Translations under genes and position numbers: made by a program | Notes under the pieces: model-generated | What the model was told of the DNA's origin: nothing | What the model saw: only the letters and a program-made list of their open reading frames with translations | Databases searched by the model: none | Source: Neocallimastix lanati (nom. inval.) | Lineage: Eukaryota; Neocallimastigomycota; Neocallimastigomycetes; Neocallimastigales; Neocallimastigaceae | Direction of reading: 5' to 3' | DNA: 60,000 bases | Assembly: GCA_016946835.1 (NCBI GenBank) | Contig: JACVTC010000075.1 | Coordinates: forward strand, 291,501 to 351,500 | Part shown: positions 26,300-37,249 of the stretch, in pieces | Layout of the letters: every line of letters begins with the position of its first letter | Numbering within the stretch: position 1 is the first letter of the stretch

Positions 26300-26780
26300 A
26301 TAAAATTTTTTTAAAAAAAATAAAATAAAATATAAATTAATTTTAGTTGCTGTAACTCCTTTCTTATTTCATTATTTAACAAATATTTCTTTCTTTAACA
26401 AGAATACTAATAATAAAAAAATAAAAATAAACAATAAAAAATATTGAAATAATTGTATTTAATGAAAAAAAAAAATAAAATTAAAAAATAAAAAATGTTG
26501 TAATGATTGTATTTACAATATTAAAAATACTAATTAATAATTATTAAATAGCATAATAATAAATAATAATAACTAAATTTAAAAAAAATAAAATAAAATA
26601 AAAATTAATTTTAGTTGCTGTAAGTCCATTCTAATTTCTTTATTTAACCAATATTTCTTTCTTTAACAAGAATACTAATAATAAAAAAATAAAAATAAAA
26701 AATAAAAAATATTGAAATAATTGTATTTATAATATTAAAAAGACCAATTAATAAATATCAAATAGCATAATAATAAATAA
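26300..26780. repeat. Direct duplication, period about 268 bp
   Basis: The block starting TTTTAGTTGCTGTAA at 26341 recurs at 26609, followed in both by ATATTTCTTTCTTTAACAAG and the same AT-rich tail, including TAGCATAATAATAAATAAT near 26547 and 26762. Point differences and small gaps separate the copies. No reading frame spans them; function unknown. Confidence 0.75.
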
Positions 26781-26910
26781 TACTAAGTAATAATTAAGTA
26801 ATAATATTTTAATAGTCTTTAAAAATTTTTCCTCATTGATGGAAGGAATGGATTGAAATGAAACCAATAAATCATTAAGCTTTTTTTTTTAATTTTTTTT
26901 ATCAATTATT

Positions 26911-26990
26911 TTAATTTTATTAATTTTGTTGTTATTAATTATTATTAAACCTTTAATAATAATTAATAACAAAAAAATTAATAAAATTAA
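26911..26990. repeat. Near-perfect 39-bp-arm inverted repeat (hairpin)
   Basis: Arms 26911-26949 and 26952-26990 match at 38 of 39 positions around a two-base CC spacer. Such a tight foldback would form a long hairpin in RNA or a cruciform in DNA. It lies just before a run of ATTTAAG heptamer repeats (27025-27145). It could be a foldback element or a precursor of small RNA. Confidence 0.8.
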
Positions 26991-27019
26991 AAAAAAATAT
27001 TTAATAAATATTTAATATT

Positions 27020-27145
27020 TACTATTTAAGATTTAAGATTTAAGATTTAAGAATTTACTATTTAAAATATACTATTTAAGATTTAAGATTTAAGAATTTA
27101 CTATTGAAAATGTACTATTTAAGATTTAAGATTTAAGATTTAATA
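27020..27145. repeat. ATTTAAG heptamer minisatellite
   Basis: Runs of ATTTAAG interrupted by TTTACTATT-type spacers, arranged as about three ~50-bp higher-order units. Non-coding. Confidence 0.75.
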
Positions 27146-27149
27146 ATTA

Positions 27150-28674
27150 ATATTTAACAAAAATAAATATATTTTCGATCATAAATTATTAAATTATTAA
27201 ATCATCCAATAAGTATTAAAAAGAAATACTCATTAGATAGATAGGCTCAAACCTTAATTATTAATAAATTGTTATGGTCATCATTACATAAAAATAAATT
27301 AAATAGTTCATTAATTCAACACGGATTTATATTGTGTTTTAATATGACATGATATAAATAGATTTATGTTTTATTAAGTTTTATTATATTTTAATTATTT
27401 AATTTATTATATTTTTATATATTTTTTTATGTTAGAATTATAATTATTTTAAAATTTTATTATTTATATTACATTCAATAATAATATTAAACTAAATAAT
27501 TATTTATTATTAATTTAAAAATAGTTTATAAATAAAAAGTATTATATAAAAGAATACTTTTTTTTTATATTTATTCTTTGTAATAAAAAGTCATTTTTAA
27601 ACATTAATAATAATAATAATACTAATAATAATAGTATATTTCTTTTATTTTTTTAAAATTAAAATAAAGATTATTTTATAACCAATAATTTAATAATTTG
27701 TAATTCTTTCCGTCTCCCAAAAAAGAACAAGTAAATTAATAAAAAAAAAAAATTAATTTATAAATAATGAATACAAATTAAATATATAAAAAAATGAATT
27801 ATAAAGAAATAAAAACAAAATTTAAAGTTTCTTGTGGGTGATATTTTTTAATGATACTTAATTTAATAATTACAGTAAAAGCATATTTTTTTAAATCATT
27901 AAATTTTTATTATTTTTATATGATAACATATTCAAACTTTAATTAATATAAAATAATTTTTATTATTCAAACATAAATTAATGTCATAAATCAAATTTAA
28001 AACTAATGATTTTATAATATTATTAATATGTAGCTTGATTTCTAAATATTAACTATATTTATAATTATTAATAACTATAATAACATAAATCAATGCTTTA
28101 ATTATATTCGTATTGTTTTATATTAATAATTTAATTTATATTTATATAGTATATAATTAATTAAATAATTTTTTAAATAATAATTATTATAATTTATAGT
28201 ACCTTGAACTTTGAGTTGTATATCATATATTTAAATAAAAATTTTTCCTATTTTAATTTAATTATAAATTTAATTCATTTTTTAATTTAAATTTTAATTA
28301 AATTAAATGAATTAAAAAAAAGTATTATTAATTGATATAAAAGGTAAATAAAATAAAATAATAAAATTCTTAATAATTAATACAATAAATTAATATTTTA
28401 TTATTTTATAATTATAATATTTTTCTACCAAAGAAAAACAAAAACAAAAATAAGAATATTAATTATACTATAAAGTATAATTAATATTTAATTATTATAA
28501 ATAAATATAATAAATAAGAATATAATATTTTAAAATGAATAATATTTAATATAAACTTTTATATTAATTATATAAATTTTAATAATTTAAAATAAGAAGT
28601 ATAATTTAATAATTTATAATTTAATAATATAATATATACAAAATATAAATAATATAAAATATAAATAATATAAA
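27150..28674. other. AT-rich intergenic sequence, nothing recognised
   Basis: Mostly A and T with short unstructured runs. No open frame of interest, no RNA gene and no repeated block that I could match elsewhere in the window. Confidence 0.6.
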
Positions 28675-29249
28675 GAGGGTGGTGCGTTTCGGAATGTGGC
28701 TTTAAAATTTTTTACATAAATTTTCATTTCGGAATGTGGCTTATATTATTTTTTATAAATTTTTATTTATGAATATAATATTTAAACATTAAAATAAAAT
28801 GGCACATATAATTTCTTTGAAAAAATAATTATTAAAAATATTTAAAATGTGATATATTTCAAAAAAAATGATGATTTGCATTCGCCATATTCTGAAAATT
28901 TTTATTTATTTATTAATTTATTCATTTAATTATTTAATAATAATATTTAATAATATTTTTTTTTATACTATTTTCTAATTATAAAGTTTGTTTATTATAT
29001 GGAAATATAATAATTTACATTAATTTAAAATACTGTAAAAATTATAATAAAATTCATGTTAATATATATGTATATGCTATATCATTTACTTTATTATATA
29101 ATTTATTTGTTGCTAAATTCAGTTTTTATATTAATTTCATATCAATATCTTATTTATTTTATTTTATCATATTATATATTATTATTTCACTGCATATTTA
29201 TTTATTTTATATTATTTTATTTTATTTCGATTGATACTTGCAATTTATT

Positions 29250-29955
29250 ATAATTCACATATTTATTTTATTTATTTTATTTTATTAGTACTTGTATTTT
29301 TATTATAATTCAAATATTTATTTTATTTTATTTTATTTTATTTTATTTTTATTAATACTTGTATTCTTATTATAATTTAAATAATTTTTTTATTTTATTT
29401 TATTTTATTTTATTTTATTTTATTTTATTTTATTTTATTTTGTTTTATTTCATTTTATTTTATTTTATTTTTATTAATACTTTATTCTTTTATATTACTT
29501 CACTATTTATTTTATTTTATTTTATTTTATTTTATTTTATTTTATTTTATTTTATTTTATTTTATTTTTATTAATACTTTATTCTTTTATATTACTTCAC
29601 TATTTATTTTATTTTATTTTATTTTATTTTATTTTATTTTATTTTATTTTATTTTATTTTATTTTATTTTATTTTATTTTATTTTATTTTATTTTATTTT
29701 ATTTTATTTTATTTTATTTTATTTTATTTTATTTTATTTTATTTTATTTTATTTTATTTTATTTTATTTTATTTTATTTTATTTTATTAATACTTTATTT
29801 TATTTTATTTTATTTTATTTTATTTTATTTTATTTTATTTTATTTTATTTTATTTTATTTTATTTTTATTAATACTTTATTCTTTTATATTACTTCACTA
29901 TTTATTTTATTTTATTTTATTTTATTTTATTTTATTTTATTTTATTTTATATACT
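29250..29955. repeat. Long (TTTTA)n array with interspersed ~40-bp motifs
   Basis: Blocks of TTTTA units, the longest at about 29600-29787, are separated by copies of a motif that contains TTAATACTT and TATTACTTCACTATT. The repeated insertion of the same motif suggests unequal exchange within the array. Open frames over it are repeat artefacts. Confidence 0.9.
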
Positions 29956-30804
29956 TGTACTTCTATATTATTACATTCTATATTTTTTTCATATTATTTT
30001 TAAATATTCTTTTTAAAATTCTTATTTCCTTTTTAATATTTTTTTATTTAATATTTTAAATAAATTTTATATAATACAAAAATCTTTTTTACTCAGGAGC
30101 ATTATATTTAACTTGATAAGGAAATATTATTTGAAAATTTAATTATAAATATTAAATTAAAACTTTTTTTTAGTAATAGTAATAATAACAATAACATTTT
30201 TAAACATAAATTTCTATTAAATAATAAATAAATTATTTTAGATATTTATATTATACAAATCTAATAAACTAACAAAAAGAGCATTACTATTTTTACAAAT
30301 AGTAAAGTTTTTTTAGAAAGCCTGATAGAAATAATTTAAAATATTAATTATTTTCTTTTATAAGTATTATAATACTTAAATATCATTATATATATTTAAA
30401 ATGTATATTTGAATATTTATTAAAAATATGAAATATACATTATTAAATATATTTTTAAAAAATATATTAATTTAATAATTGGTTTATTTTATAAAAATTA
30501 TTTATTTATTTATTAATTTACTACAATATAAAATAAAAATAATGCGAAATGCAATACATTCATATTTTTAATATTTTATAATACTAATATATAATAAAGA
30601 CTTCTTTTAATTTTATTTAATAATATTTAATAAAGTAAAAAATATTTAAAATAAATTTATAAAAAAAATTTTTTTTTAATATTTTTAAGCTAACCCTATC
30701 AATAAATATTAAATAAATTTCAATATTGAATTTCTTATTAAATAAAAAAAATTAATTTTCAATTAATTGTAATTATGATTTTGAAAGGATTTTAATAATT
30801 ATTT

Positions 30805-32296
30805 TTATTTTGTTTTATTAAAATTAATGATTTCATTATTCAATCTAATTAAACAATTAAACCAATTTTCGATGATATCATTTTTACTACATCCAATATT
30901 TTTTAATTCGGCTTCCATATTTTTATAATATTCAACTAAAATATTAATGTCATCGACCCTTTCCGATATTCTGCTCTTTTTTCTCCAAATTCCTTTAATT
31001 CTCATATGGTAATCATAGTAAGATTTGGATTCTTCAAATTGTATTGTATATATTAATTTATAAAATGAAGGCTTTTTTACAAATAAATTTTTTAAATAAC
31101 TGTTATAAGATTCTGAAGCATTATTTGTTATGTGGTCTATATTATTGTAATAATTCCAATATTTTATATTATAGATATTTAGAAATGTTTTCTCAAAATA
31201 ATCTAAAAAATTCAAAAATTGGGAACAGGTAGATTTATATCTCATGCATGTATTTTTAATTTTATTAAAAATATCAGGTATGTATTCAATATTAATAAAA
31301 CATAAATTAGAAATCGCTTTATAATAAGTATTTAAAATATTATGATCTTTCACTTCCTTGTAACATAATTTATTTTTTTTTTGCCATTAATAATCTTTTA
31401 TAATGCCAAAAACAATATTTAATATTTATATTGGGAAAAATATTTTCCACTGCATTAGATATTCCTTTTTCAAAATCACAATGAAAAATTTTTTCTGAGA
31501 GATTAATATTTGCATTATATTTAATTATATTTTTTTTTATTTCATTAAATAATATTTCGTAAGTTGTTTGTTCTTTGTTTTTTAATATTGACATGGAAGT
31601 AGTGTAAAAACAATTTAATTCTGTAACATAAGTTCTGGTAATGAATACTTGATAACTATTAGCTGGAGCTATTAAAAATGTACCATCAGCAAATATATGT
31701 TTATTCTCCATAAATAATTTTGCTTGGAATGGTGATTGAAAAATTATTATATTAGAATTGTTGAATATCATAAGTATTCACCTCTTATTGTTTTATAATA
31801 TTCAGATACATTAGGAACTTCATCAAATGTTTTTACATTAGGAAATAATTGTTTGTTTTTATATCTTGTTATTTGGGATTTAATTGTTTTATATTCAGGG
31901 CATATATATCCTATTTCTTGAGAAATTTTACCAAATATGCGTTTTGATTTTATATCAGAAGGAATCAAACTTTTTTTTATTTCATCTTTAATTTTATGTT
32001 TTATTAATGATTTGGATGCATTAATTTCATTACCAGGATGATTATGTGAAGAATCATAATTTAAAACCTCTTTATTATCATTTAAAATAATAAAAGACTT
32101 ACATTTATTTAATGTTTTATATTCTGTACATCTATATATTTTTGTATTATCTTTTTTTAATTTTGAAAAATTATATTTATATTTTTGTATTATCGTTTTT
32201 TAATTTTGAAAAATTATATTTAAATTTTCGATCTATAATTATTTGCTCTTTTCCTCGATTTGTTTCACTTATATCAATTTTTAGATTTCCCTCCAT
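30805..32296 (-). pseudogene. FLYWCH zinc finger + MULE transposase, frameshifted
   Basis: A Mutator-like transposase read leftwards from ATG at 32296-32294. A FLYWCH-type zinc finger comes first (about 31990-32230: C-x8-C spacing in YRCTEYKTLNKC, then HNH). A linker (31768-31990) follows, then the MULE domain (31370-31771) with FADGTFLIAP, a CDFEKGISNA block and CFWHYKRL. A C-terminal region (30805-31353) contains NNASESYNSYLK. Three breaks are visible: a 43-bp tandem duplication at about 32118-32216 shifts the frame inside the zinc finger; a one-base shift near 31770 separates GEY from IFNNSN; and a run of A's near 31375-31384 gains a base and ends the frame at a TAA. Each piece is otherwise clean, so the decay is recent, or the A-run change is a sequencing error. 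MULE transposases of this type are abundant in gut fungi. Confidence 0.85.
32118..32216. repeat. 43-bp tandem duplication inside the transposase pseudogene
   Basis: TTTTGAAAAATTATATTTA begins at 32161 and again at 32204, with TTTTTGTATTATC before each. The 43-bp period is not a multiple of three, so it breaks the FLYWCH frame and introduces a TAA. Confidence 0.85.
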
Positions 32297-32382
32297 CAAA
32301 ATTTTCAATATAAATATTAATAAATATGAAATATATTTTTTATTTTTTATTTAATATGTATTTTCAATTTTTTTAAAAATTA

Positions 32383-32760
32383 CAGTTATAAATATAAATA
32401 AATATGAAAATATCTTATTTTATTTCAAGAAAATTACTAAAAAAATATTTATCTTTTCTTTTTTTATTTTATTTTTTCATTATAAAATAAAATATTTATT
32501 TAATTATTATTTATTTATATAATAAAAAATTACAGTTATAAATATAAATAAATATGAAAATATTTTATTTTATTTCAAGAAAATTACTAATAAAATATTT
32601 TATTTTATTTCAAGAAAATTACTAAAAAAATATTTATCTTTTCTTTTTTTTATTTTATTTTTTTATTATAAAATAAAATATTTATTTAATTATTATTTAT
32701 TTATTTATTTATATAATAAAAAACTACAGTTATAAATATAAATAAATATGAAAATATTTT
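32383..32760. repeat. Tandem ~150-190 bp repeat upstream of the transposase pseudogene
   Basis: Three starts of ACAGTTATAAATATAAATA (about 32384, 32532, 32726) with a shared body containing TTTCAAGAAAATTACTAA and TAAAATAAAATATTTATTTA. The third copy runs into a T-rich tract (32760-32950). It lies at the 5' side of the transposase; subterminal repeats are common in MULEs, but this role is inference. Confidence 0.7.
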
Positions 32761-33312
32761 ATTTTTTTTTTTTTTGTATTTTATTTTTTTAATATTTTTT
32801 ATTTTTTTTATTTTTTTTTTTTTTTTTTTTTTTTATTTTTTTTTATTTTTTTTTTTATTTTTTTATTTTTTTATTTTTTTTATTTTATTATTTTTTTATT
32901 TTTTTATTTTTTTTATTTTTTTATTTTTTTTATTTTTTTATTTTTTATTATCAAATATATATTAAATTAAGAAATTATTATATAATAAAATATTTATTTA
33001 ATTATTATTTAATTATTTATTTATATAAAAAAAATTATATATAATACGCCATCTCAAAAACATGTGGCTTATATCTATTCACGTGCGGTTCCGAAACGCG
33101 CTCTCCCCAAATTTAATATCTGAATATATAAATATTAAAATATACAAATGTATTACTACACATATTTATTTTATATCAAAGTGTTTAATTATGAAATCAC
33201 ACTACCACATAAAAATATGGAAAAAATGAAAAATAAATGAGGACTATTTATTTATTTTTATTTTTATTATTTATATTTCTCAATTTTCTTAATATTTTAA
33301 TTACTATTTATA

Positions 33313-33317
33313 TTAAC

Positions 33318-33351
<34 letters not shown>

Positions 33352-33364
33352 GTTATTATTATTA

Positions 33365-33401
<37 letters not shown>

Positions 33402-33402
33402 G
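33313..33402. repeat. (ATT)n microsatellite
   Basis: About 27 ATT units with two GTT interruptions. Simple repeat. Confidence 0.9.
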
Positions 33403-33635
33403 ATTTAAGTTTACTTTAATAATAATAAATTAAATATAAACTAATAGATATAAATGTAATATAAAATAGTTAAATTTAATATAACATTAAATTAAGTATT
33501 AAGTCTTGAATCAAGCCACAAAAGATATAAATACATGTAAAATAATAAAGTTAAACATTTGTAATTACCTATTTATAAAATCTTATAAATAAATAAATAA
33601 AATAAATAAATAATTAAATAATAAAACAAACTTTT

Positions 33636-33752
<117 letters not shown>

Positions 33753-34137
33753 TACCAAATTTACATTAACTTTAGTTTATAATTTTATGTATTGTAAAGT
33801 TGACTTTAATTCTTATTTTTTAAAAGAGAATTATTTTACAACTTTTTATAGGATAAAAATAAATAATATTTGATTATTTATTTTTTTTTATAAATAACAC
33901 AAAAGCAATTATGACAAAAATATAAAATAATATTTATTAAAAATCGATCATAATACATATACACATAAGACATATAAGTAATCATTAAATAAATATATAG
34001 ACATAAATATAAATAAATAAATATTATAAACCAAATACATTATTAATTTATGATTGGTTATTATTATTACTACTGTAAAATACTTTAAATGACATTTTTT
34101 TAATTATTTAGAGCGTAAAAAAATAAATATTTCTAAA

Positions 34138-34482
34138 GAATCTAGTGAATTTCGTAATTGTGCATTTCATAATGTGGCGTATTTTTTGTATGTGGTTTGT
34201 TTTTTTAATAATTAAATAAATAATAAATATTCTTTTTTTTATATATATAATTTATTAACATTCAATTATAAAAATAATTTTTTATAATTCTTTTTTAATA
34301 GAATATATTGTTATTTCTTTTGAAATAGTTATTTAATAATATATTTAATTGAAAAAATATATTATTATTTCTTTTAAAATAATAATTATTTATATATTTA
34401 TTTATAATTGTATAAAATATCTTAAAAATGTATGGCTTTATTTAAAAAATATTAAATACCACATTGCGAAATGCATTATCCC
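34138..34482. mobile_element. Short non-autonomous MULE-like element E1 (345 bp)
   Basis: Left end GAATCTAGTGAATTTCG; right end, read inwards, GGGATAATGCATTTCGCAATG. Both termini carry ATTTCG-type motifs followed by AATGTGG. The flanks are ATTTCTAAA (34129-34137) and TTTTCTAAA (34483-34491), matching at 8 of 9 bases. The ends were fixed by comparison with the inverted copy E3 (36451-36780), whose flanks match perfectly. It has no coding capacity. Confidence 0.8.
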
Positions 34483-34709
34483 TTTTCTAAATTTAAAACT
34501 TATTTAATAATAACTGAAAAAAAAAAATTATTATAAAAAAAATTTATAATTTTCCTATTCAGTTGATTTAAAAAAAAGAATAAAGTAAAAATTTTATAAA
34601 AAAGTATTAATTGAATAGAATTTATATTGAATATTAGTATTATTAAAAAATTGTTAATAAATTCATTAAGATAACATTAAAAATAATAAATAATAAATTT
34701 TTTTATTCC

Positions 34710-34961
34710 AATGTGTATCATCCTTTAGTTCTCCCTAGGAATATTTATGGTAGTCAGAACTGCAGGTGAAATACAGTCTCCTACTGGACGGCCTTACTGA
34801 GTGCTGTAGACATTGCTGGTATTCTGACTTTCTTATGATTGCGGCTGAAAATTATAAGAATTTTCTATTAACTTTTTTTTTTTTTTTTCCAATTCTTAGC
34901 ATAACCCTTTGAAGCTATGCTATTATAACCTAACCCGATCAGATGAGATTTAGGAGTAACC
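34710..34961. repeat. Unidentified ~250-bp higher-GC repeat, copy 2
   Basis: Related to 25244-25480 (see there). Here the central block, with GGCCTTACTGA and GACATTGCTGGTATTCTGAC, is enclosed by GTCAGAA (about 34755) and TTCTGAC (about 34823), a perfect 7-bp inverted pair, and several internal complementary stretches exist (ACAGT/ACTG). That fits a folded RNA or RNA-derived repeat. Not assigned to any known RNA family. Confidence 0.5.
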
Positions 34962-35002
34962 AATTGAAAATTATTAAATAAATAAATATTATAGATATAG
35001 AT

Positions 35003-35478
35003 GAATTTAGTACATTTTACAATGTGGCGTAATTTTTATATATGGCTTGTTTTAAATAACTAAATATATAATAATTAAATAATAAATATTCTTTTTTTTA
35101 TACATAATTTATTAAAGGAGAGTTGCATTTCGCCAAGTGGAGTATTGATATAAATAAATACTAATTCAAAACAATTTTTTTTAAATTTATTTTTATTCGA
35201 TATTAATAATATTTAATTTTATTTATTTATTTATTTATTTAATAATTCTCAATTTGGCGAAATGCAATTTGGTGAAATGCCACATTTTTTAATACGCCAC
35301 ATGTTTTCAAAAAATGTCGAAATGCAACCTGGCGAAATGCAATTTGGCTAAATGCCCCACAGCCATTTATTAATATTCAATTGTAAAAATAATTTTTTAT
35401 AATGCTTTTTTAACAGAATGTATTATTATTTCTTTTGAAATAGTAATTATTTATGTATTTATTTATAATTGTATAGAA
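35003..35478. mobile_element. Second copy of the E element (E2), interrupted
   Basis: Starts with GAATTTAG then ACAATGTGGCGTAATTTTTATATATGG, parallel to E1. Its interior matches E1 up to 35115, is interrupted by element A (35116-35364), and resumes from 35374 with the same interior sequence as E1 (about 34256 onwards). It meets element B at 35479; E2 sequence after B (about 35957-35998) is only weakly recognisable. Confidence 0.75.
35116..35364. mobile_element. Element A, a 249-bp MULE-like MITE nested in E2
   Basis: Flanked by perfect 9-bp copies of ATTTATTAA (35107-35115 and 35365-35373). The empty site survives in E1, where one ATTTATTAA (about 34250) occurs at the same point. Ends are AGGAGAGTTGCATTTCGCC and, inwards from the right, GGCTGTGGGGCATTTAGCC. 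The right arm holds iterated GGCGAAATGCAA-type units. No coding frame. Confidence 0.88.
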
Positions 35479-35956
35479 GGGTGTAGGGCATTTCGCCAAA
35501 TTGTATTTCGCCAGGTTGCGTTTCGCCAATTTTTTGAAAGCATGTGGCGTATTAAAAAATTTGGCATTTCACCAAATTGCATTTCGCCAAATTGAGAATT
35601 ATTAAATAAATAAATAAATAAATAAATAAAATTAAATATTTTTATAATAAAATTATATTTTTATAATTAAAGTATTGTTATAATATTTTTTTACAAAATA
35701 TTAAAATATATCTTTATAATTAAATTTATTTTTATAATTAAATATTATTAATAGTTATTTTATTTTAAAAAATATCTATAATTAATTATAAAATATAATA
35801 AAAACAAGTTTAAAAAAATTATTTTGAATTTTTATTTATTTATTCATTCATTTACTTATATCAATAAGCCATTTGTCGAAATGCAACTTTGGGAAATGCA
35901 ACATTTTAATAATACGCCACTTGGCGAAATGCAATCTGGAGAAATGCAACTCTCCC
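35479..35956. mobile_element. Element B, MITE of the same family, opposite orientation to A
   Basis: Starts GGGTGTAGGGCATTTCGCC; the 35485-35600 region is the reverse complement of the right arm of element A. It ends GAAATGCAACTCTCCC. Its interior has AT-rich sequence shared with elements C and D. Flanks ATAGAAGG and ATAGATGT are similar but not identical, so the target duplication is uncertain. Confidence 0.7.
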
Positions 35957-35998
35957 ATAGATGTATTTTTTTAAATATTTAAATATTAAATTTTTACA

Positions 35999-36048
35999 TA
36001 TATAGGGTTAGAGTTAGGGTTACCTAACCTTAACCCACACCCTATATA
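35999..36048. repeat. 50-bp palindromic element with telomere-like hexamers, copy 1
   Basis: Starts TATATAGGGTTA and ends CCCTATATA, with GTTAGGGTTA in the left half and TAACCTTAACCC in the right, so the two halves can pair. The copy at 36391-36440 has exactly the same length and ends. TTAGGG is the common fungal telomere repeat, but only short degenerate matches occur here. Confidence 0.75.
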
Positions 36049-36061
36049 GGGGGTGTGGGGC

Positions 36062-36380
36062 GGGTGTGGGGCATTTCGCCAAATTGCATTTCACCAGGTT
36101 GCGTTTCGCCAATTTTTTTGAAAGCATGTGGCGTATTAAAAAATGTGGCATTTCGCCAAATTGAAAATTACTAAATAAATAAATAAATCAATAAATAAAA
36201 TTAAATATTATTAATATCGAATAAAAACAACTTTAAAAAAAAATATTTTGAATTAACATTTATTTATTTATTCATTTATTTTCATCAATACTCCACTTGT
36301 CGAAATGCAATCTGTCGAAATGCAACTTTTTAATAATACGCCACTTGGCGAAATGCAATCTGGGGAAATGCAACTCTCCC
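36062..36380. mobile_element. Element C, ~319-bp MITE between the two palindromes
   Basis: Starts GGGTGTGGGGCATTTCGCC and ends GAAATGCAACTCTCCC, with iterated TTTCGCC motifs on the left and GGCGAAATGCAA motifs on the right. Its layout follows element B, with much internal similarity. I found no clear 9-bp duplication. Confidence 0.7.
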
Positions 36381-36390
36381 AATTTTTTCA

Positions 36391-36440
36391 TATATAGGGT
36401 TAAGGGTTATGTAACACTAACCCTAATCCACCCCTATATA
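36391..36440. repeat. 50-bp palindromic element with telomere-like hexamers, copy 2
   Basis: TATATAGGGTTAAGGGTTA on the left, ACTAACCCTAATCC on the right, ending CCCTATATA. Same length and ends as copy 1 at 35999-36048, in direct orientation on the other side of element C. Confidence 0.75.
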
Positions 36441-36450
36441 TCTTTACAGA

Positions 36451-36780
36451 GGGGTCCATTTCGCAATTGTGCATCTCTCAATATGGCTTATAATATTTTT
36501 AAAATAAAGCCATACATTTTTAAGATATTCTATACCATCATAAATAAATATATAAATCATTATTATTTTAAAAGAAATAATAATATATTCTATTAAAAAG
36601 GAATTATAAAAACTATTTTTTTTATAAAAAATTATTTTTACAATTGAATATTAATAAATTATATATATATAAAAAAAAGAATATTATTTATTTAATTATT
36701 ATTTATTTATTATTAAAACTAAGCCATATATGAAATCACGCCACATTGGAAAATGCGCCATTGCAAAACACACAAGATTC
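36451..36780. mobile_element. Element E3, 330 bp, inverted copy of E1 with a perfect 9-bp TSD
   Basis: Flanked by CTTTACAGA at 36442-36450 and 36781-36789. Ends are GGGGTCCATTTCGCAATTG and, inwards from the right, GAATCTTGTGTGTTTTGC, matching the ends of E1 in reverse orientation. The interior includes AAAGCCATACATTTTTAAGA in common with the reverse complement of E1. A 9-bp duplication is typical of the Mutator/MULE superfamily. Confidence 0.88.
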
Positions 36781-37249
36781 CTTTACAGATAAACTATTTA
36801 AATAAATAAATAATAAATAATTGATAAATAATACATAATAAAATAAATGATAATATAAACAGTATAGTAATAATTATAAAAGGATTACCATTAATAATTA
36901 TAATGACGACTTTTAATTATAAAATATATTTTTATAATTAAAATATTGTTATTGTAATATTACTTTTTATAAAATATAAAAATATACTGTTATAAATTTA
37001 ATATTTTTTTTTTTTTTTTTTTTTTTACAAAAAATCAAAATATATCTTTATGATAAAATATATTTTTATAATTAAATATTATAAATAGTTATTTTATTAT
37101 TATTTTACATTTAAATAAATCTTCATTTTTTTTTTCATTTACAAAATTTAGGCCAAAGAAAAATAATAAGGGTTACTTTAAATAAATAAATAAATAAATA
37201 ATAAATTAAAAATTTTTGACAAAAAAAAAAAAAAAGCATTAAAAAACTA

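Larger units (their letters stand above)
28675..33112. mobile_element. Candidate full-length MULE transposon with inverted termini
   Basis: The left end starts GAGGGTGGTGCGTTTCGGAA at 28675. The right end, read on the minus strand from 33112, starts GGGGAGAGCGCGTTTCGGAA. After each terminal block comes a GTGGCTT-type motif. The pair brackets the only transposase remnant in the region (30805-32296). The element would be about 4.4 kb, expanded by internal TTTTA arrays. I found no matching 9-bp flanks, so the ends may be slightly off or the flanks decayed; the pairing could also be two separate small elements. Confidence 0.45.

Noticed and set aside
25624-29574. Phe/Ile/Leu/Tyr-rich frames that look like small membrane proteins
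   Set aside because: They are translations of TTTTA pentamer arrays, open in all frames, with no codon structure or start context.
32774-32965. Poly-Phe frame, and a similar one at 46939-47698
   Set aside because: T-rich low-complexity sequence; no gene signal.
36297-36596. 99-residue frame with repeated CNLSKCN-type motifs
   Set aside because: It runs across the end of element C, a palindrome and element E3; the repeats are the TIR units translated.
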